DNA of 64,000 bases from Myrica gale (lineage: Eukaryota; Streptophyta; Magnoliopsida; Fagales; Myricaceae). The position numbers and the translations under genes were made by a program. The DNA lies in the NCBI GenBank assembly GCA_963930655.1, contig OZ005612.1, positions 5,833,001-5,897,000 on the forward strand. Reading direction: 5' to 3'. The notes beneath the pieces were generated by a model. That model had not been told where the DNA came from, did not search any database, and saw only the letters and a list, made by a program, of their open reading frames with translations. Below, piece after piece: positions 12,651-23,202 of this stretch. Position 1 is the first letter of the stretch; every line of letters starts with the position of its first letter.

Positions 12651-12810
12651 ATTGGCTGCTGTATAAATAGTCTGCGCGACTTGCCTAGGTTTTACACAGC
12701 GCCTCCCTACCTTTCTCATCTTCTTCTTCTCTAAACTGCCAGCTTTCTTTGCACAAGGGTTTCAAATCTATCAAAGCGTTGTAAAGAAAAGCTTTCATAC
12801 AGGTAAGCAT
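12651..12810 (+). promoter_or_regulatory. TATA-containing promoter and leader-like exon
   Basis: A reversed CCAAT box (ATTGG, 12651-12655) is followed by TATAAATAG (12662-12670). A CT-rich leader comes next, and then a strong 5' splice site (CATACAG then GTAAGC, 12803). This looks like a plant core promoter plus an untranslated first exon, but no downstream coding exon was found before the MITE at 14214. It could be the remnant of a displaced gene. Confidence 0.4.
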
Positions 12811-14213
12811 GGGCTTAGGCAATAGGGGAGAGCAACAAAAATATCAATGGCTCTGAAAAACCCGTAGGTTTTCTACAGGGTGCCCTGCCGTTCCGGCCCT
12901 CTACATAGAATACAATGGCATCATAGTACGGGTTTTGTGCTTGGAGATGGGCAACTGTGGGATTGAAGCTTTGGTTTGCAGGTAACTTGCTTTAGTTCAG
13001 CTGACCTACTAAGCTTCTCTCCCCAATCCCATCTTCCTCTTCTTCACAATCCCGCCTCCAATTGCCTTTACATTCCCCCAAGTCTTTTTACTTTTTTTCC
13101 TCTGGTGAAAGGGAGGTAAATAGTGGGTAAATAGCCATTTTCAACAGTGGGATCCTGCGGAAGGATGATTAGTTGATGAGTTTTTAGTTGCTCTTATTCT
13201 ACTTGCAAATCATTCAACTTAGCCCAAGAGATTATCTCATTCGATGCCCCATGAGTTGGTGAGGAAACCCCATTTGTTTTGAAGAAATGATATCCCAGCT
13301 AGGCAAAGCTGAATTAGAAATGTCCGGCCTATGAATGGGTAAAGATTTTATCACTTCCAAACACTGATGTCAAATAGCCAAATATGATTTCGGTTATTCC
13401 AAAATTTTAATAAGAAAATAATTAATTATTTTCTATTTTATCATTATAATAAATATTCTATTCTTTTACAAATTTCTAAAAACAAAATATATTATTTTCT
13501 TTCAAAATCAAATGGTAAGTAATTATACAACACCCTCCTTTAGATAGTGTTTGCAAAAAAAATATAAATTGAAATGAATTAGAATTTTATTATATTTTGA
13601 AAAAATAAATAAAATAATAAACTTTTATGAGTTTAATTTCACTGGTCAAGAAATAATAGGGTTTAAATCATTCAATCATGTTTTCTTCTATTAAAGAATC
13701 ATTTTTTTCCCAAATCTATTAAAGAATCATTTAGCAATTTGTTTTTAACATTATTTTCGCTTTACAAAGGTACATAGGGCATTTGTTTTCTCCTATACAT
13801 GTCACATTTTTTTAAAGCAATTTCAAACAATGTACGGAAAACAGATCTCTTCTATTGGACATTGTTGCCAATAAACTACTAGGGCTTGGCAGCCATCCTA
13901 CTATTAAAGGTAATAATAGGTCTTTAGTAGCGGCGATTATAGCGGTAGCAGTTCTCAATTGATCGTCATTTATATTGTGTTATTTTTTAACATTATACGC
14001 ACTTAGTTCAATATATTTTTTTTAGTCCATTAAACATATATCAATAAAATCTAAATTAATGAAATTCAAAATCAATAAAATTAAAGAAGATATGTTCATA
14101 TTCTAAACCACTCTCAATCTAATTTAAAATAAATTAACAAAGATTAGATGATAAAAGGAATGGTAACAATAGAAAGGAAGGAACAACTAGTAACGAGAAA
14201 ATTTGGAAACTTG
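12811..14213. other. No gene recognised
   Basis: Intron-like DNA after the donor at 12803, then AT-rich intergenic DNA. No coding family recognised on either strand. Confidence 0.45.
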
Positions 14214-14520
14214 GGATATGTTCGTTTTCACTATTTTTTCAGGATTCTAAGTATATTCACAATTCTACCACCGAACATATTCAGAATTCAAACACAAAAA
14301 CCAATACATTTTACACAATCTCCAACAACTTTTTAATTTTTTATTCAACATAAATTTTCTCTCTCTATACTTTTTCACATAACTCCAATACTTTTTTATT
14401 AAACAATTACATCAAATCATTTCTCTCTCCACTTTACACAAACACCAATAAAACACTATTCAACATAAAAATTCACAACTTCTCTAAAATCCTACATTTT
14501 TTCTCAAAACGAACATCACC
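14214..14520. mobile_element. Tourist-like MITE, copy 2 of a twin pair (307 bp)
   Basis: Termini GGATATGTTCGTTTT and CGAACATCACC, flanked by TTG direct repeats (14211-14213 and 14521-14523). Almost base-for-base the same as the element at 10203-10510, with a different target duplication. The two are therefore independent insertions of one family and not a segmental duplication. Confidence 0.8.
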
Positions 14521-14523
14521 TTG

Positions 14524-15397
14524 GTTCAACCATTTTTCTACAAACTTCCACCCTTTAAACAGTTATAACATGAACATCATAAAAATTATCACCCCATAGT
14601 TCCTTAAATTAGTCGAAAATAGAGGTTTTATATAAGTATCTTTCTTTACCGTCTCCTCTTTTGAATTTTAGTTGTATTATTTCTTTCCTTATATGTAGGG
14701 TCACAAGGTGTTTATTTCCTTGTATATAGGATTCTCTTTCCTTTATATATATTGTCTATATAATACAAATTTTTTACCTCAATAATTATTGAGGATTCCA
14801 ACCGTACCTCTTTAGATATCAAGTTACATGATCAATAATACATAATTACTGGATAGAAGAGAAGAGAGGGGAATGACGAGGAAGAAGATACCTGGTATCA
14901 AGGCAAGCGAGGTTATCAAGAGAGCACTCCTCATAGATACATCAATGGGCTTCGCATGAATCGCATCCATGACAAAATAGGCACGTTTACACCAATTTTT
15001 ATTAAAAAAATAGAAAATCTCGATTTATCGGTACCTGCCCTAGTTGGTGCCTCCATACCCGGTAACACCGGAATTTTCTGGCTTTTGGCCATCAGTACCG
15101 AAACCAGTTAGGTCAGGTGTCAAGAACCCGATGCAAGTGGAATCGAAAAATTTCGATGGTTTTGAACTGCCATAGTCTCTTGCCTCCGAATAAAAAGGTT
15201 GATTTTGAGCATAGCATGTAGTTGTCCTTGTTTTGGGGCCTGTGGGCCCTCTTTAGTCCCTGTGGGCTTTCAGCTTCAGTTGTGAGCTTGATTAAAAAAA
15301 TTATAAAATAATCTCTCTCATCATCAAATTATTCTTTTTTATTATAATATACATTTAAATCTTATCTCTCTTCACTTTTTTACCAACTCTTATACCT
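14524..15397. other. Intergenic DNA with decayed repeats
   Basis: No gene seen. Around 15020-15180 there are GGTACC and CCGGTAACACCGG type sequences like those in the hAT elements at 55.9 kb, suggesting an old hAT relic without recognisable ends. Confidence 0.4.
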
Positions 15398-15406
15398 AAA
15401 ATTTTA

Positions 15407-15811
15407 AGGTTAATGACCATTTTAGTCCCTGAATTTTATACCTTTTTTAAAAAATCGCCCTTAAGTTTTCGTTTTGATCAATTTTGCCCTTAGTTTATTT
15501 TTGTTTATCAATTGGTCATTCCGTCTACTTCCCTTAGTAAAATTTCCAGATAATGAATGACACGTGTACTAAAATTTATTAAAAAAATGTCACATCGATA
15601 ATTATGTTTTTTAAAATAATTAATTAATTGTTTATTTTACGGACGTGACATGTATGTTCGTTAGCTAAGTGGACATTTTACTAACTGCAAATAGAAGCAA
15701 GGACCAAATTGATACACAAAAATAAATTAGGGACAAAATTGACCAAAATAGAAACTATAGACCATTTTTTTAAAAAGGTGTAAAATATGGGGACTAAAAG
15801 GTAATTAACCC
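15407..15811. mobile_element. Mutator-like palindromic MITE, 405 bp
   Basis: The two halves are long inverted repeats (left AGGTTAATGACCATTTTAGT, right complementary GGGTTAATTACCTTTTAGT). A perfect 9-bp duplication AAAATTTTA flanks the element (15398-15406 and 15812-15820), the size made by Mutator elements. No coding sequence. The right-hand duplication overlaps the last codon of the neighbouring dead carboxypeptidase gene. Confidence 0.8.
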
Positions 15812-15817
15812 AAAATT

Positions 15818-17223
15818 TTAATCAAACAGGCTAAATAGTTGACTGGGCGAATTTGCTAGCTGCTCATCTTCCTTTTGGCTAAACAATCCCCTCTCCAAAA
15901 TCCAATCTTCTATCATTGCCTGAGAACTCAATGCCTGGTCACAAGGAACAAGATGCCCGGCTCCTAAAACCACGACATGACTCAGATTCTTCCATTTCTA
16001 CACGTATCCAGCAAACACTCCATTAACTCTCCAAGCATTCTCTCTGCTCTTGAAAACTGGTTAATCCCCTCCCACCTCATCGTCTTAATTCAAGCCTCAG
16101 TCGAAACCACACTATTCCGCAGATCAAAATGCCCTTGATACAGCAATACCTTGCTCTTCTTCACCAAAAGCTCCACCATGAACTTCACACTTTTCATAAA
16201 ATCGTCATGCAAAGCAATCGCCACATCATCGCTGCACACATCATAAACGGCTGCTTCGTTCACTCCCAAAGCTTTCTTCACCTCTTCTTTCATCAGAAAG
16301 GCAAAAACTGTTTCCGTCTCGTATGGAACTTTCCTACTAAAATCATGCAAAGTCGTTGGCCCTGTCATGCCTTGCAACATATCCAAGACTCTGAATCTAG
16401 CTTTGGTCGCCGCTCCCCAGTTCTCCATTTTGGTGAACTTTAGTGCCTCCAATTGCGCCATCTCCAACTCGTTTTTCTGCCTTTCATTTATCAAACCCGA
16501 ATAGTAAGCACTAATCGCATGAGTGGCAACCTGAGTAACGGGATCTGTCAGCCCGTTACCTATAGCAATGCCCCCTAAGTTCACTTGTGACGACGGATGG
16601 AAGTGTTCATTCGTCTTCAAGATATAGTACCCAATGGCTGGAACATATTTCCCTCCATAGCTCTCACCTGCAAAGTAAAGTGGACGAGAGTTGAACAGCG
16701 GGTTTGATTCAATAAACGAAGTGATCGCGGCAAAGAGATGTTTAGCAACATAAAGTTGGTCCCTTGGGATTTCTTCGGGTGCGGAAGCGATACTGAACCC
16801 ACTTCCAATAGGATTATCAAGGAAAAGAAGGTCGAAGATACGGTTCCAAGAACCTGGATTTTGTTCAAGCGTCAAGTTTTCAGAACTGGCCTTGCGAGAT
16901 CTCACACGCCAGGGACCGAGCTCGAAGAAGTTGCCGACCATGGAAGAGCAACCAGGACCGCCCTGGAGCCATGCGATAACTGGGGTTTCAGAGAGCGATG
17001 AAATGGGGTTTTGAGCTTCATAGAACGCATAAAAAATCGCAGACTTGGAGGCAGCTCGATTGATAGAGAGGTAGCCGGTTTTTGTAGGCAACGCCTCATT
17101 TGGAAAGAGAGGCTTCAAAGTGAGCGGTGGTAATCCTATGATGTGGTGACGGAAGGAAATGAGGGAGAGGACGAAGGAGATGAGAAGGAGAAGCTTGAAG
17201 AAGTTACGAATTCTCAACTCCAT
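15818..17223 (-). pseudogene. SCPL50: Serine carboxypeptidase-like 50 pseudogene
   Basis: An intronless S10-family serine carboxypeptidase close to Arabidopsis SCPL50. The first 377 residues are open. They comprise a hydrophobic signal/anchor segment (about residues 8-25), the substrate-binding WLQGGPGCSS, the nucleophile motif GESYGG, and the catalytic-Asp region YQGHFDLR. The reading frame is lost after STEA: a Trp codon has become TGA, a frameshift follows near the ERM-GELM stretch, and a second stop (TAG, where Gln is expected) precedes the still legible GAGHLVPCDQA block with the catalytic His. The rest runs to about 15818. Full length would have been near 450 residues, normal for the family. 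The mild decay suggests recent loss. A truncated product without the His could not be catalytic. A Mutator-like MITE lies at its 3' end and an inverted-repeat arm starts 75 bp upstream of its ATG. Confidence 0.85.
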
Positions 17224-17297
17224 TAGAGGCCTTCACAATGAGCTTAGCAATATGTCACGACTTCGCAGCCTGAAGGTCAAACGAAGGGAAATGCCCC

Positions 17298-17587
17298 TGG
17301 GATCGGTTACTATGCTTTGCAAATATGATGTTGAGGGTGTTGAGCAACAACTCAGATTTTCTCTTCAAATTCCAATGGCTGAGATTTGGTCACCTCAATT
17401 AAAATTATTCGACTCAATCCCGATCCGTTTTGCTGTGACCGACCCGCATACAAGACAAACGATTTGCTTCGTCTTCCTCGTCGTTTGCAGATCTCTGCAG
17501 CCCCTTGCACATCTCCTTTGGGCAATCTTGCGTTCAGTAGTAAGGTAAAATGCTATTTTTGTACTATTCGTAAATATGGTAATGGAT
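17298..17587 (+). repeat. Long inverted repeat, left arm
   Basis: About 290 bp that recur as the reverse complement at 19314-19610 with few mismatches and small indels. The outer edge begins TGGGATCGGTTACTATGC and the inner edge ends GGTAATGGAT. The arms enclose 1.7 kb, including a U-box ligase gene fragment. This suggests a long-TIR (Mutator/foldback-like) element or an inverted duplication. No clean target duplication was seen. Confidence 0.8.
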
Positions 17588-17614
17588 GAGGATGGAATAG
17601 TAATAGCTTCTTAC

Positions 17615-17840
17615 CTTCACTACAATCATCCTCATGAGGATCGGCTCCATCAAGACCACCCCTTTGCTCTGCCCATCCGTCTGGTGGCTGCGTAGAGTCA
17701 TCCGAATACCCCAAAAATGATTCCTGTAATCTAGGCTGAGGCGGAGGCCGGAACGAAACACGTGGGGAAGCCTCATCTCCCCCACTCGATCATATTGACA
17801 CCCACCCTCCTGGCCTCCCTCGCTTAGCCCTTCCAGCCAT
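17615..17840 (-). other. Exon-like stretch of unknown origin inside the inverted repeat
   Basis: On the minus strand an ATG (17838) opens with MAGRAKRGRPGG, an AT-hook-like basic run. A proline- and acid-rich stretch follows, ending at a strong 5' splice site (GTGAAG then GTAAGAAG, 17614). The frame is not clean. I do not recognise the family. It may be a captured first exon or part of a decayed element. Confidence 0.3.
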
Positions 17841-18861
17841 TCCGACGGTGAACGAAGCTGAATAAATGGGGAACAAAACACAGACCAAATTGGCAGAGTA
17901 AGATGTAGGGAGAATTCGAATGGGTAGACTCGTAGTTGTCTTCCATGTCTAAGAGCAGTTTTATGGCGAGAGGGAGGGAAACCTTATGTATGGAGGGAAA
18001 TATTTTTGCAGAGTAACGTAACTGTTGCCGCTGACTAGAAAGAAAAAACATAAATGTCACCCTTGCTTTGCCAATATCGTGTTAACCAAATAAGTTTTGT
18101 CGACGAAAACAGAGTAGCCTTTTCACTAACGTAGTATTTATTTAGTTTTTATTTAAAAAGCAATATGAGCTGTAGAATCTCCTACTGAAAGTAAACAAAA
18201 AGACTTTTATTGACTTGGCAACAAAACTTTTTTTTAATAAATAGCAGGAAACAGAATTAATTAATTAGTAATCCTTTGTTTTTGTCTCAAGCGAATGTCC
18301 TTCCTTTTTGTTCTTGATTCTCACTGTGATTTATTCTCTTGCAGTTACTTGTTCTTTTTCCTTCAGTTTTTCTAATTGAAAAAGAAAAGTGAAAAAAGGC
18401 AATTTTCATCGTAGTTTACACTTTCAAGATGATATTTCAAATTTGTTATGGACAAATCCGTGTCCTCATACATGCAGTAGAGAGAGCACATTACAATAGT
18501 TCGTATTACACAGACTTGCAACATGATGTTTATCACATTTCTGAAACAATAGTATTTCATTCATGGTTCAACCATCATACTAAACATATCTGCATCTACA
18601 TATCCGTAGTTGAAAACATCAATTAACTTGAGATCAAAAGAGCAAAATTGGAAGCATTTTACAATCTGAATACACGTGATGTTGCAACAGTTTCTGATCT
18701 TTAGAGTAATACTCACAAGCACCTAGTATGTTCTCTGGGTCTAGGAGAGTGACAGCGGTATTCAACCATACAAGGATTCCTATGGTTTACAACAATAACC
18801 AATGCAAATAACAATGCAGTCCTAAGGTAAAGCTATTGTTCTAAGAGCCTTTCTGAGAGAA

Positions 18862-19313
18862 CTAGAATGACTCCGAACCGGACGAGTTCGGCTTTGGCTG
18901 GGACAGAGATTCCAAAATCCTCGCCGACTCCCTCTTTGAGCTTAAACTTCCATTCCGCAGAGCAAAACAAATGGAAGGAAAGAAGTTTTGATAATTGCTT
19001 CTGAAAATCAAACTGTGCACACGTTCTTTAACTCCATGTTGGGATATAAGCATATATAAAATTTTGATAATCAACTCCAAAACTTCCATCTCCACTCTTT
19101 TGCAAAGAACATCAACGATAAGCTCCACAAAGCCATCGAATTCCGCCAAAAACCTCCGATTTTGGTTGCGAACCTTTGTGAAATCCACAATTATAGCCAG
19201 GTAATCCTGGAGATCGACCTCGCTGTTTTCGTCGTCGAATTTTTCAATGAAAATTTGAATTTTCTGAGTCGAGGACTTCGGAGAACTCTGAAAAGAATGG
19301 TGCTCCAGGAGCT
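18862..19313 (-). pseudogene. U-box/ARM-repeat E3 ubiquitin ligase fragment
   Basis: A minus-strand open stretch of about 150 residues resembles the ARM-repeat middle of plant U-box (PUB) E3 ligases: DYLAIIVDFTKVRNQNRRF, LAEFDGFVELIVDVL, then RNGSLSSKRESARILESL. It ends with SGSESF and a stop at 18862. The U-box itself, which recruits the E2 enzyme, is absent, and so is the rest of the ARM array. Its upstream edge coincides with the inner edge of the right inverted-repeat arm. The likeliest reading is a gene piece carried within the element. Family assignment is fairly sure; the exact PUB member is not. Confidence 0.65.
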
Positions 19314-19610
19314 ATCCATTACCATATTTACGAATAGTACAAAAATGACACTTTACCTTACTACTGAACTCAAGATTGCCCAAAGGAAATGTGCGAGGGG
19401 CTGCGGAGATGCAGAGCTCTGCAAACGACGAGGAAGACGAAGCAAATCGTTTGTCTTTGTATGCGGGTCGGTCACATCAAAACGTATCGGGATTGGGTCG
19501 AATAATTTTAATTGACGTGGTCAAATCTCAGTCATTTGGAATTTGAAGAGAAAATCTGAGTTGTTGCTCACCCTCAGCTCCATATTTGCATAGCATAGTA
19601 ACCGATCCCA
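19314..19610 (-). repeat. Long inverted repeat, right arm
   Basis: Reverse complement of 17298-17587. Just outside the arm a 19-bp unit (CCTTGCCTCCTATAAAAAC) occurs twice in tandem at 19616-19655, a small local duplication at the element boundary. Confidence 0.8.
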
Positions 19611-19655
19611 ATGCCCCTTGCCTCCTATAAAAACCCCTTGCCTCCTATAAAAACA

Positions 19656-20760
19656 TTGCTAAATGCGAGAAATCTGAAGTCCATGTTACTCATCCTTGAA
19701 ACGCGATCAGGAGTTGAAATTTAAAAATAGAAGAGCTTCCGTCTAGCAGCGAAGACCATTGTGGAAGATGCCTTGGGGTTCTCCCTCCGTGTGTGTGTAT
19801 ATATATTTTCTACTGGACTTTGTACTGAATGGTTTTGTGTTAAAGAGGAAGAACCGACAAGTTGAGACTTTTAATATTATTTTTCTCTTTTAGTTTTAAA
19901 ATTTCATCTTACTTTTTGTTAAAATTTTAATTTATTTCTGTTTTTTGAATTGATATATTTACTAATAACTATATCATTTCAAATTGATATATTATTTAAA
20001 AAAGAAAATATACCTTTAATCTTAAGTTAAATTATCCATGATAAATGTAGATCCATTAAAGCTAAAAGAAAACAAAAATTTCATCGCTATATTTTCTTTA
20101 ATTTGTTAAAAAAACATTTTCGCTTGTTTATTTTTTTTTTAAAAAAAAATACATTTTTCACTCTCTACTTAGTAATTACCATAATTTTTGTAATTTGCAC
20201 CACAATATCAAACCCAAATATCGCACCACAAACATGTTTGTTTCTCCAATAATTTGGGGTCTCAACAATTCGGACAAGCCAAACAAACTCTAAAATTTTT
20301 AACTTTTACATTTACACACCTACTTTTAACAAACTCCAATAAATCTCAATAAATTAAAGATTCTCAAAATTTCAAGAATATTCCCCAAAATTTTGGTAAA
20401 CAAATAACCCCTGTATGTTTACATTTACACTCCAAGTTAAGATTTCACGTTTGCTTAGAAAAAAAAAATCACCTTTAAAATACAACACATGTCACAAATA
20501 ATTATAACAAGTTTGGAGTGAAATATAAAGGTTTATATAGTTTGGGTGCAAATTGAAAGGCAATCTTAATAGAAATGAGTATGCATCTAGTGTTGTCGAA
20601 ATGAGTCTGGTTATTATGCTAAACACTATTGTACTGAGTACGTTGAGCGTCAATTGAGATAAAAAATTTTAAAATATTCAAAACATTTTAATTGATGCAT
20701 AATAATATAAGCCTTTAAATTTTAAAATGTTTAACCGACAATCATTTTCATTGCCCTAGC
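19656..20760. other. AT-rich intergenic DNA
   Basis: No gene seen. Contains one degenerate Tourist-like MITE (separate entry). The last 300 bases grow richer in GC toward the next gene's leader. Confidence 0.5.
20231..20412. mobile_element. Degenerate Tourist-like MITE
   Basis: Its interior matches the MITE at 25766-25950: a GCCAAACAAACTC-type segment, AACAAACTCCAATAAA, and a right end with TTTTGGTAAACAAATAACCCC. The left terminus (ATGTTTGTTT) has decayed, so the target duplication cannot be read. Confidence 0.5.
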
Positions 20761-21068
20761 ATTTATTTGGAAACGTTCGAAGACGCAACTCTGAGGCTCC
20801 AGGACAAGCAATAAACCCGCCAAATTACATCAAACCGAGTCCTCATGAACTTCCTAAAATACTTTTGACTTCATTTCTTCTCCTGTATATCCCAACGTCA
20901 GAACTCGGGTTCAGAAGGAGCCAAGGAGGTAACGAGGTAAGGTTGAGATGGAATTTAGTGTACCTGTTAGCACTCAGGTCTTCCTTCACATGAAATGTTT
21001 GATACAATGCCTGGCTGATAGACTGCTTAGACATTTTGGCTTGCAGAGGCAATTTGCAAACCATCACG

Positions 21069-23202
21069 ATGAGACTATTCGATGGTTTCCTAGAGATTCT
21101 AAAGATTCAGAAGTTCCGAAGAATTGTATCCTATGCCGGATTCTACTGCTTCGTTGCCGTCGTGAACTATGCGTACACAAGTAATACGTGAGTTTTGTAC
21201 GACTTCAAGCTTCAGGAAAACGCTGAACATGTCTTGGTTCTAGTTCTTATGTTGGTAATGGCCTTTTATATTGGTGCCCTTTTTTTGTTGTTGTAGAACG
21301 AGAGCTGGGTATTCTAGAGCTGACCAATACTATGCCTCTTACCCTGCTGGAACCGAACTCTTGACCGACACAGCTAAGGTTTGTGAAAATTTTGATTACG
21401 AGGTTTCAAACTAGTTTTGAGTGTGGTTTTTGTTTTTATTGATGTAATATTGGTCAGAATTGAGTTTATATGGTTGGTAGTCTATTTGAGTGTTTGGTTT
21501 GTTCGTAGTTATATAAAGCTGCACTTGGCAATTGTTTCGAAGTAGAAGAGTGGAGTCCAACTGAGTATTGCATCATGGCAAAACACTTTGAGCGGCAAGG
21601 AAAATCACCATATGCATACCATTCAGTAAGTGCTCCTATGCTACTGCAGGGTACTTCGTTTTTGCATCTGCATCTTCATCTCCCTAATGTTATTTCACCC
21701 AGTGTCATCTGGTAATGAAAGTTGATTGATCAATTATGTCTGAAAACTTTTCTCCCTGTCCAAATTCAGTACTTTCCCCCCTGTTCTTTTCATTAATTGA
21801 GCTGTTATATGAGTCGGGACATCATAAATAAAAATCAATGCTTTAATATGTAGAGTCACCATTTCGTTCAATTCTGGTCTTCATTCTCTGCCCTACTTTT
21901 GCAAAGGTAATGTTCTACGTTCAGGTGTTAAGTACATAGTTAAGAGGGTCATTGAGATTCTAATAATGCGCAAATATGACTTAAGATGTCAATTATTCAT
22001 TTGGTTGTGTGCTGGTCTTCATTTTCTGTGTCTTTTTTGTCCCAATATTGTATTCCACATTCAGTTGCCAAGTAAATGTTTAAGAAATAAACTCCTTAGT
22101 GTCAGTGAGTTGTTCTTGCAGAATAACATCTAAGATCCTAGAATTTTTATTTTTGGGGTAAGTAAGATCCTAGAATTCTGTTTGGAGTAAGTTGCCGTTT
22201 CTGTCAAAAGGAGCACCCAGATGAAATGATAGATGCTCTGATTCCTGGATGTATGAACTAACAGAAATATAAACATAAAAAGAAGGTTCATGGTTCCAGG
22301 GAACTTGGCAGGTCCACCCCTTATCAGGCATGTGGAAGTCTTTATATTGGGCAGTTATTACATGCAATTGGAAAATGGATGGCATATAAGAATGGTTGCC
22401 GGGATGGATTGGAGTTACTTATTCATCAAGAATTTATGTGCACCTCTAACCACACCAAAAAAATAAAAAAAAATTATGTGCACCTTTATTCATAATAACT
22501 AAAAGAGGATTCTGATTTTGAGTCTGGTCTCTGACCTTGAAAAGCAGAAGTAATGCAGTGCCAGAATAACAAGAAGAGACATGTAAGGGTTGATTTTAAG
22601 GAATTTTTTAATTTTACATTTTGGATTGTATTGACGTTATCAACCTATTTATTATCCTTTTCAGCTACTGTTCCTCTGTAAGACTTACTAATGCACCCTT
22701 ATATAGAGGGTCAATGCTCTCAGTAAAATATAGATAAAGTGGCTATTTTGATGAATCTACGTGGTAGTTCTTTCCTAGGCGAGACACCTTTAACACACCA
22801 CTGTTGTGATGTCAGTTCTGTTCAGTTGTTCTTTATATTCTTTACATTATTCACTCGGATTGCATTTTTTTCCCCTTTGCAGTGGTGTGATGTCAGTTCA
22901 GTGATGTTCAGTTGTTCTTTATATTCTTTACATTATTCACTCGGATTGCATTGTTTCCCCTTTGCCTGAATGAAGAAGATCCTCAAAACTCCTGCCACAT
23001 GTCGCTACCTGAGAAGTTAAATCACTTTAACAATGTCACTAACTATGTACGAAACATTAGAAAGTCTAGCATTTTAATAGGTTCAGCATAAACTAAAACT
23101 CTTCCGATGTGGTTCTCTCTAACTTCTGCACTCTTGTTTCTATGTTTGCAGCAATACATGGCGCACCTTCTCTCTCATGGACAACTTGACGGAAGTGGTT
23201 AA
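21069..23202 (+). CDS. Conserved plant 122-residue single-pass membrane protein
   Basis: Four exons join cleanly: 21069-21187, 21297-21378, 21509-21625 and 23152-23202 (369 nt with stop, 122 residues). All introns are GT-AG. The protein starts MRLFDGFLEILKIQKFRRI, then has a membrane segment (about residues 20-36), then TTRAGYSRADQYYASYPAG, ALGNCFEVEEWSPTEYCIM with two cysteines, and a C-terminus QYMAHLLSHGQLDGSG. It resembles a small, highly conserved plant family. From memory one Arabidopsis member is At1g67785, reported in mitochondrial complex I preparations, but I cannot confirm that here. An untranslated first exon ending near 20929 (GGAG then GTAACG) is possible. The reading frame is intact. 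Intron 3 is 1.5 kb and contains a tandem duplication. The gene looks functional. Confidence 0.8.
22802..22965 (+). repeat. Tandem duplication, two copies of about 80 bp
   Basis: 22802-22880 and 22883-22965 share TGTGATGTCAGTTC and a further long block, differing by a short insertion and T-run length. It lies in intron 3 of the 122-residue protein gene. Each copy ends in a polypyrimidine tract with TTTGC, so the first copy offers a decoy acceptor. Confidence 0.8.

Noticed and set aside
12135-12734. 199-codon plus-strand open frame
   Set aside because: It is the antisense of the LINE-like Leu/Trp-rich segment; low-complexity Lys/Glu/Gly composition and no domain.
22170-22385. Minus-strand open frame in intron 3 of the 122-residue protein gene
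   Set aside because: No homology recognised; lies within a well-defined intron.
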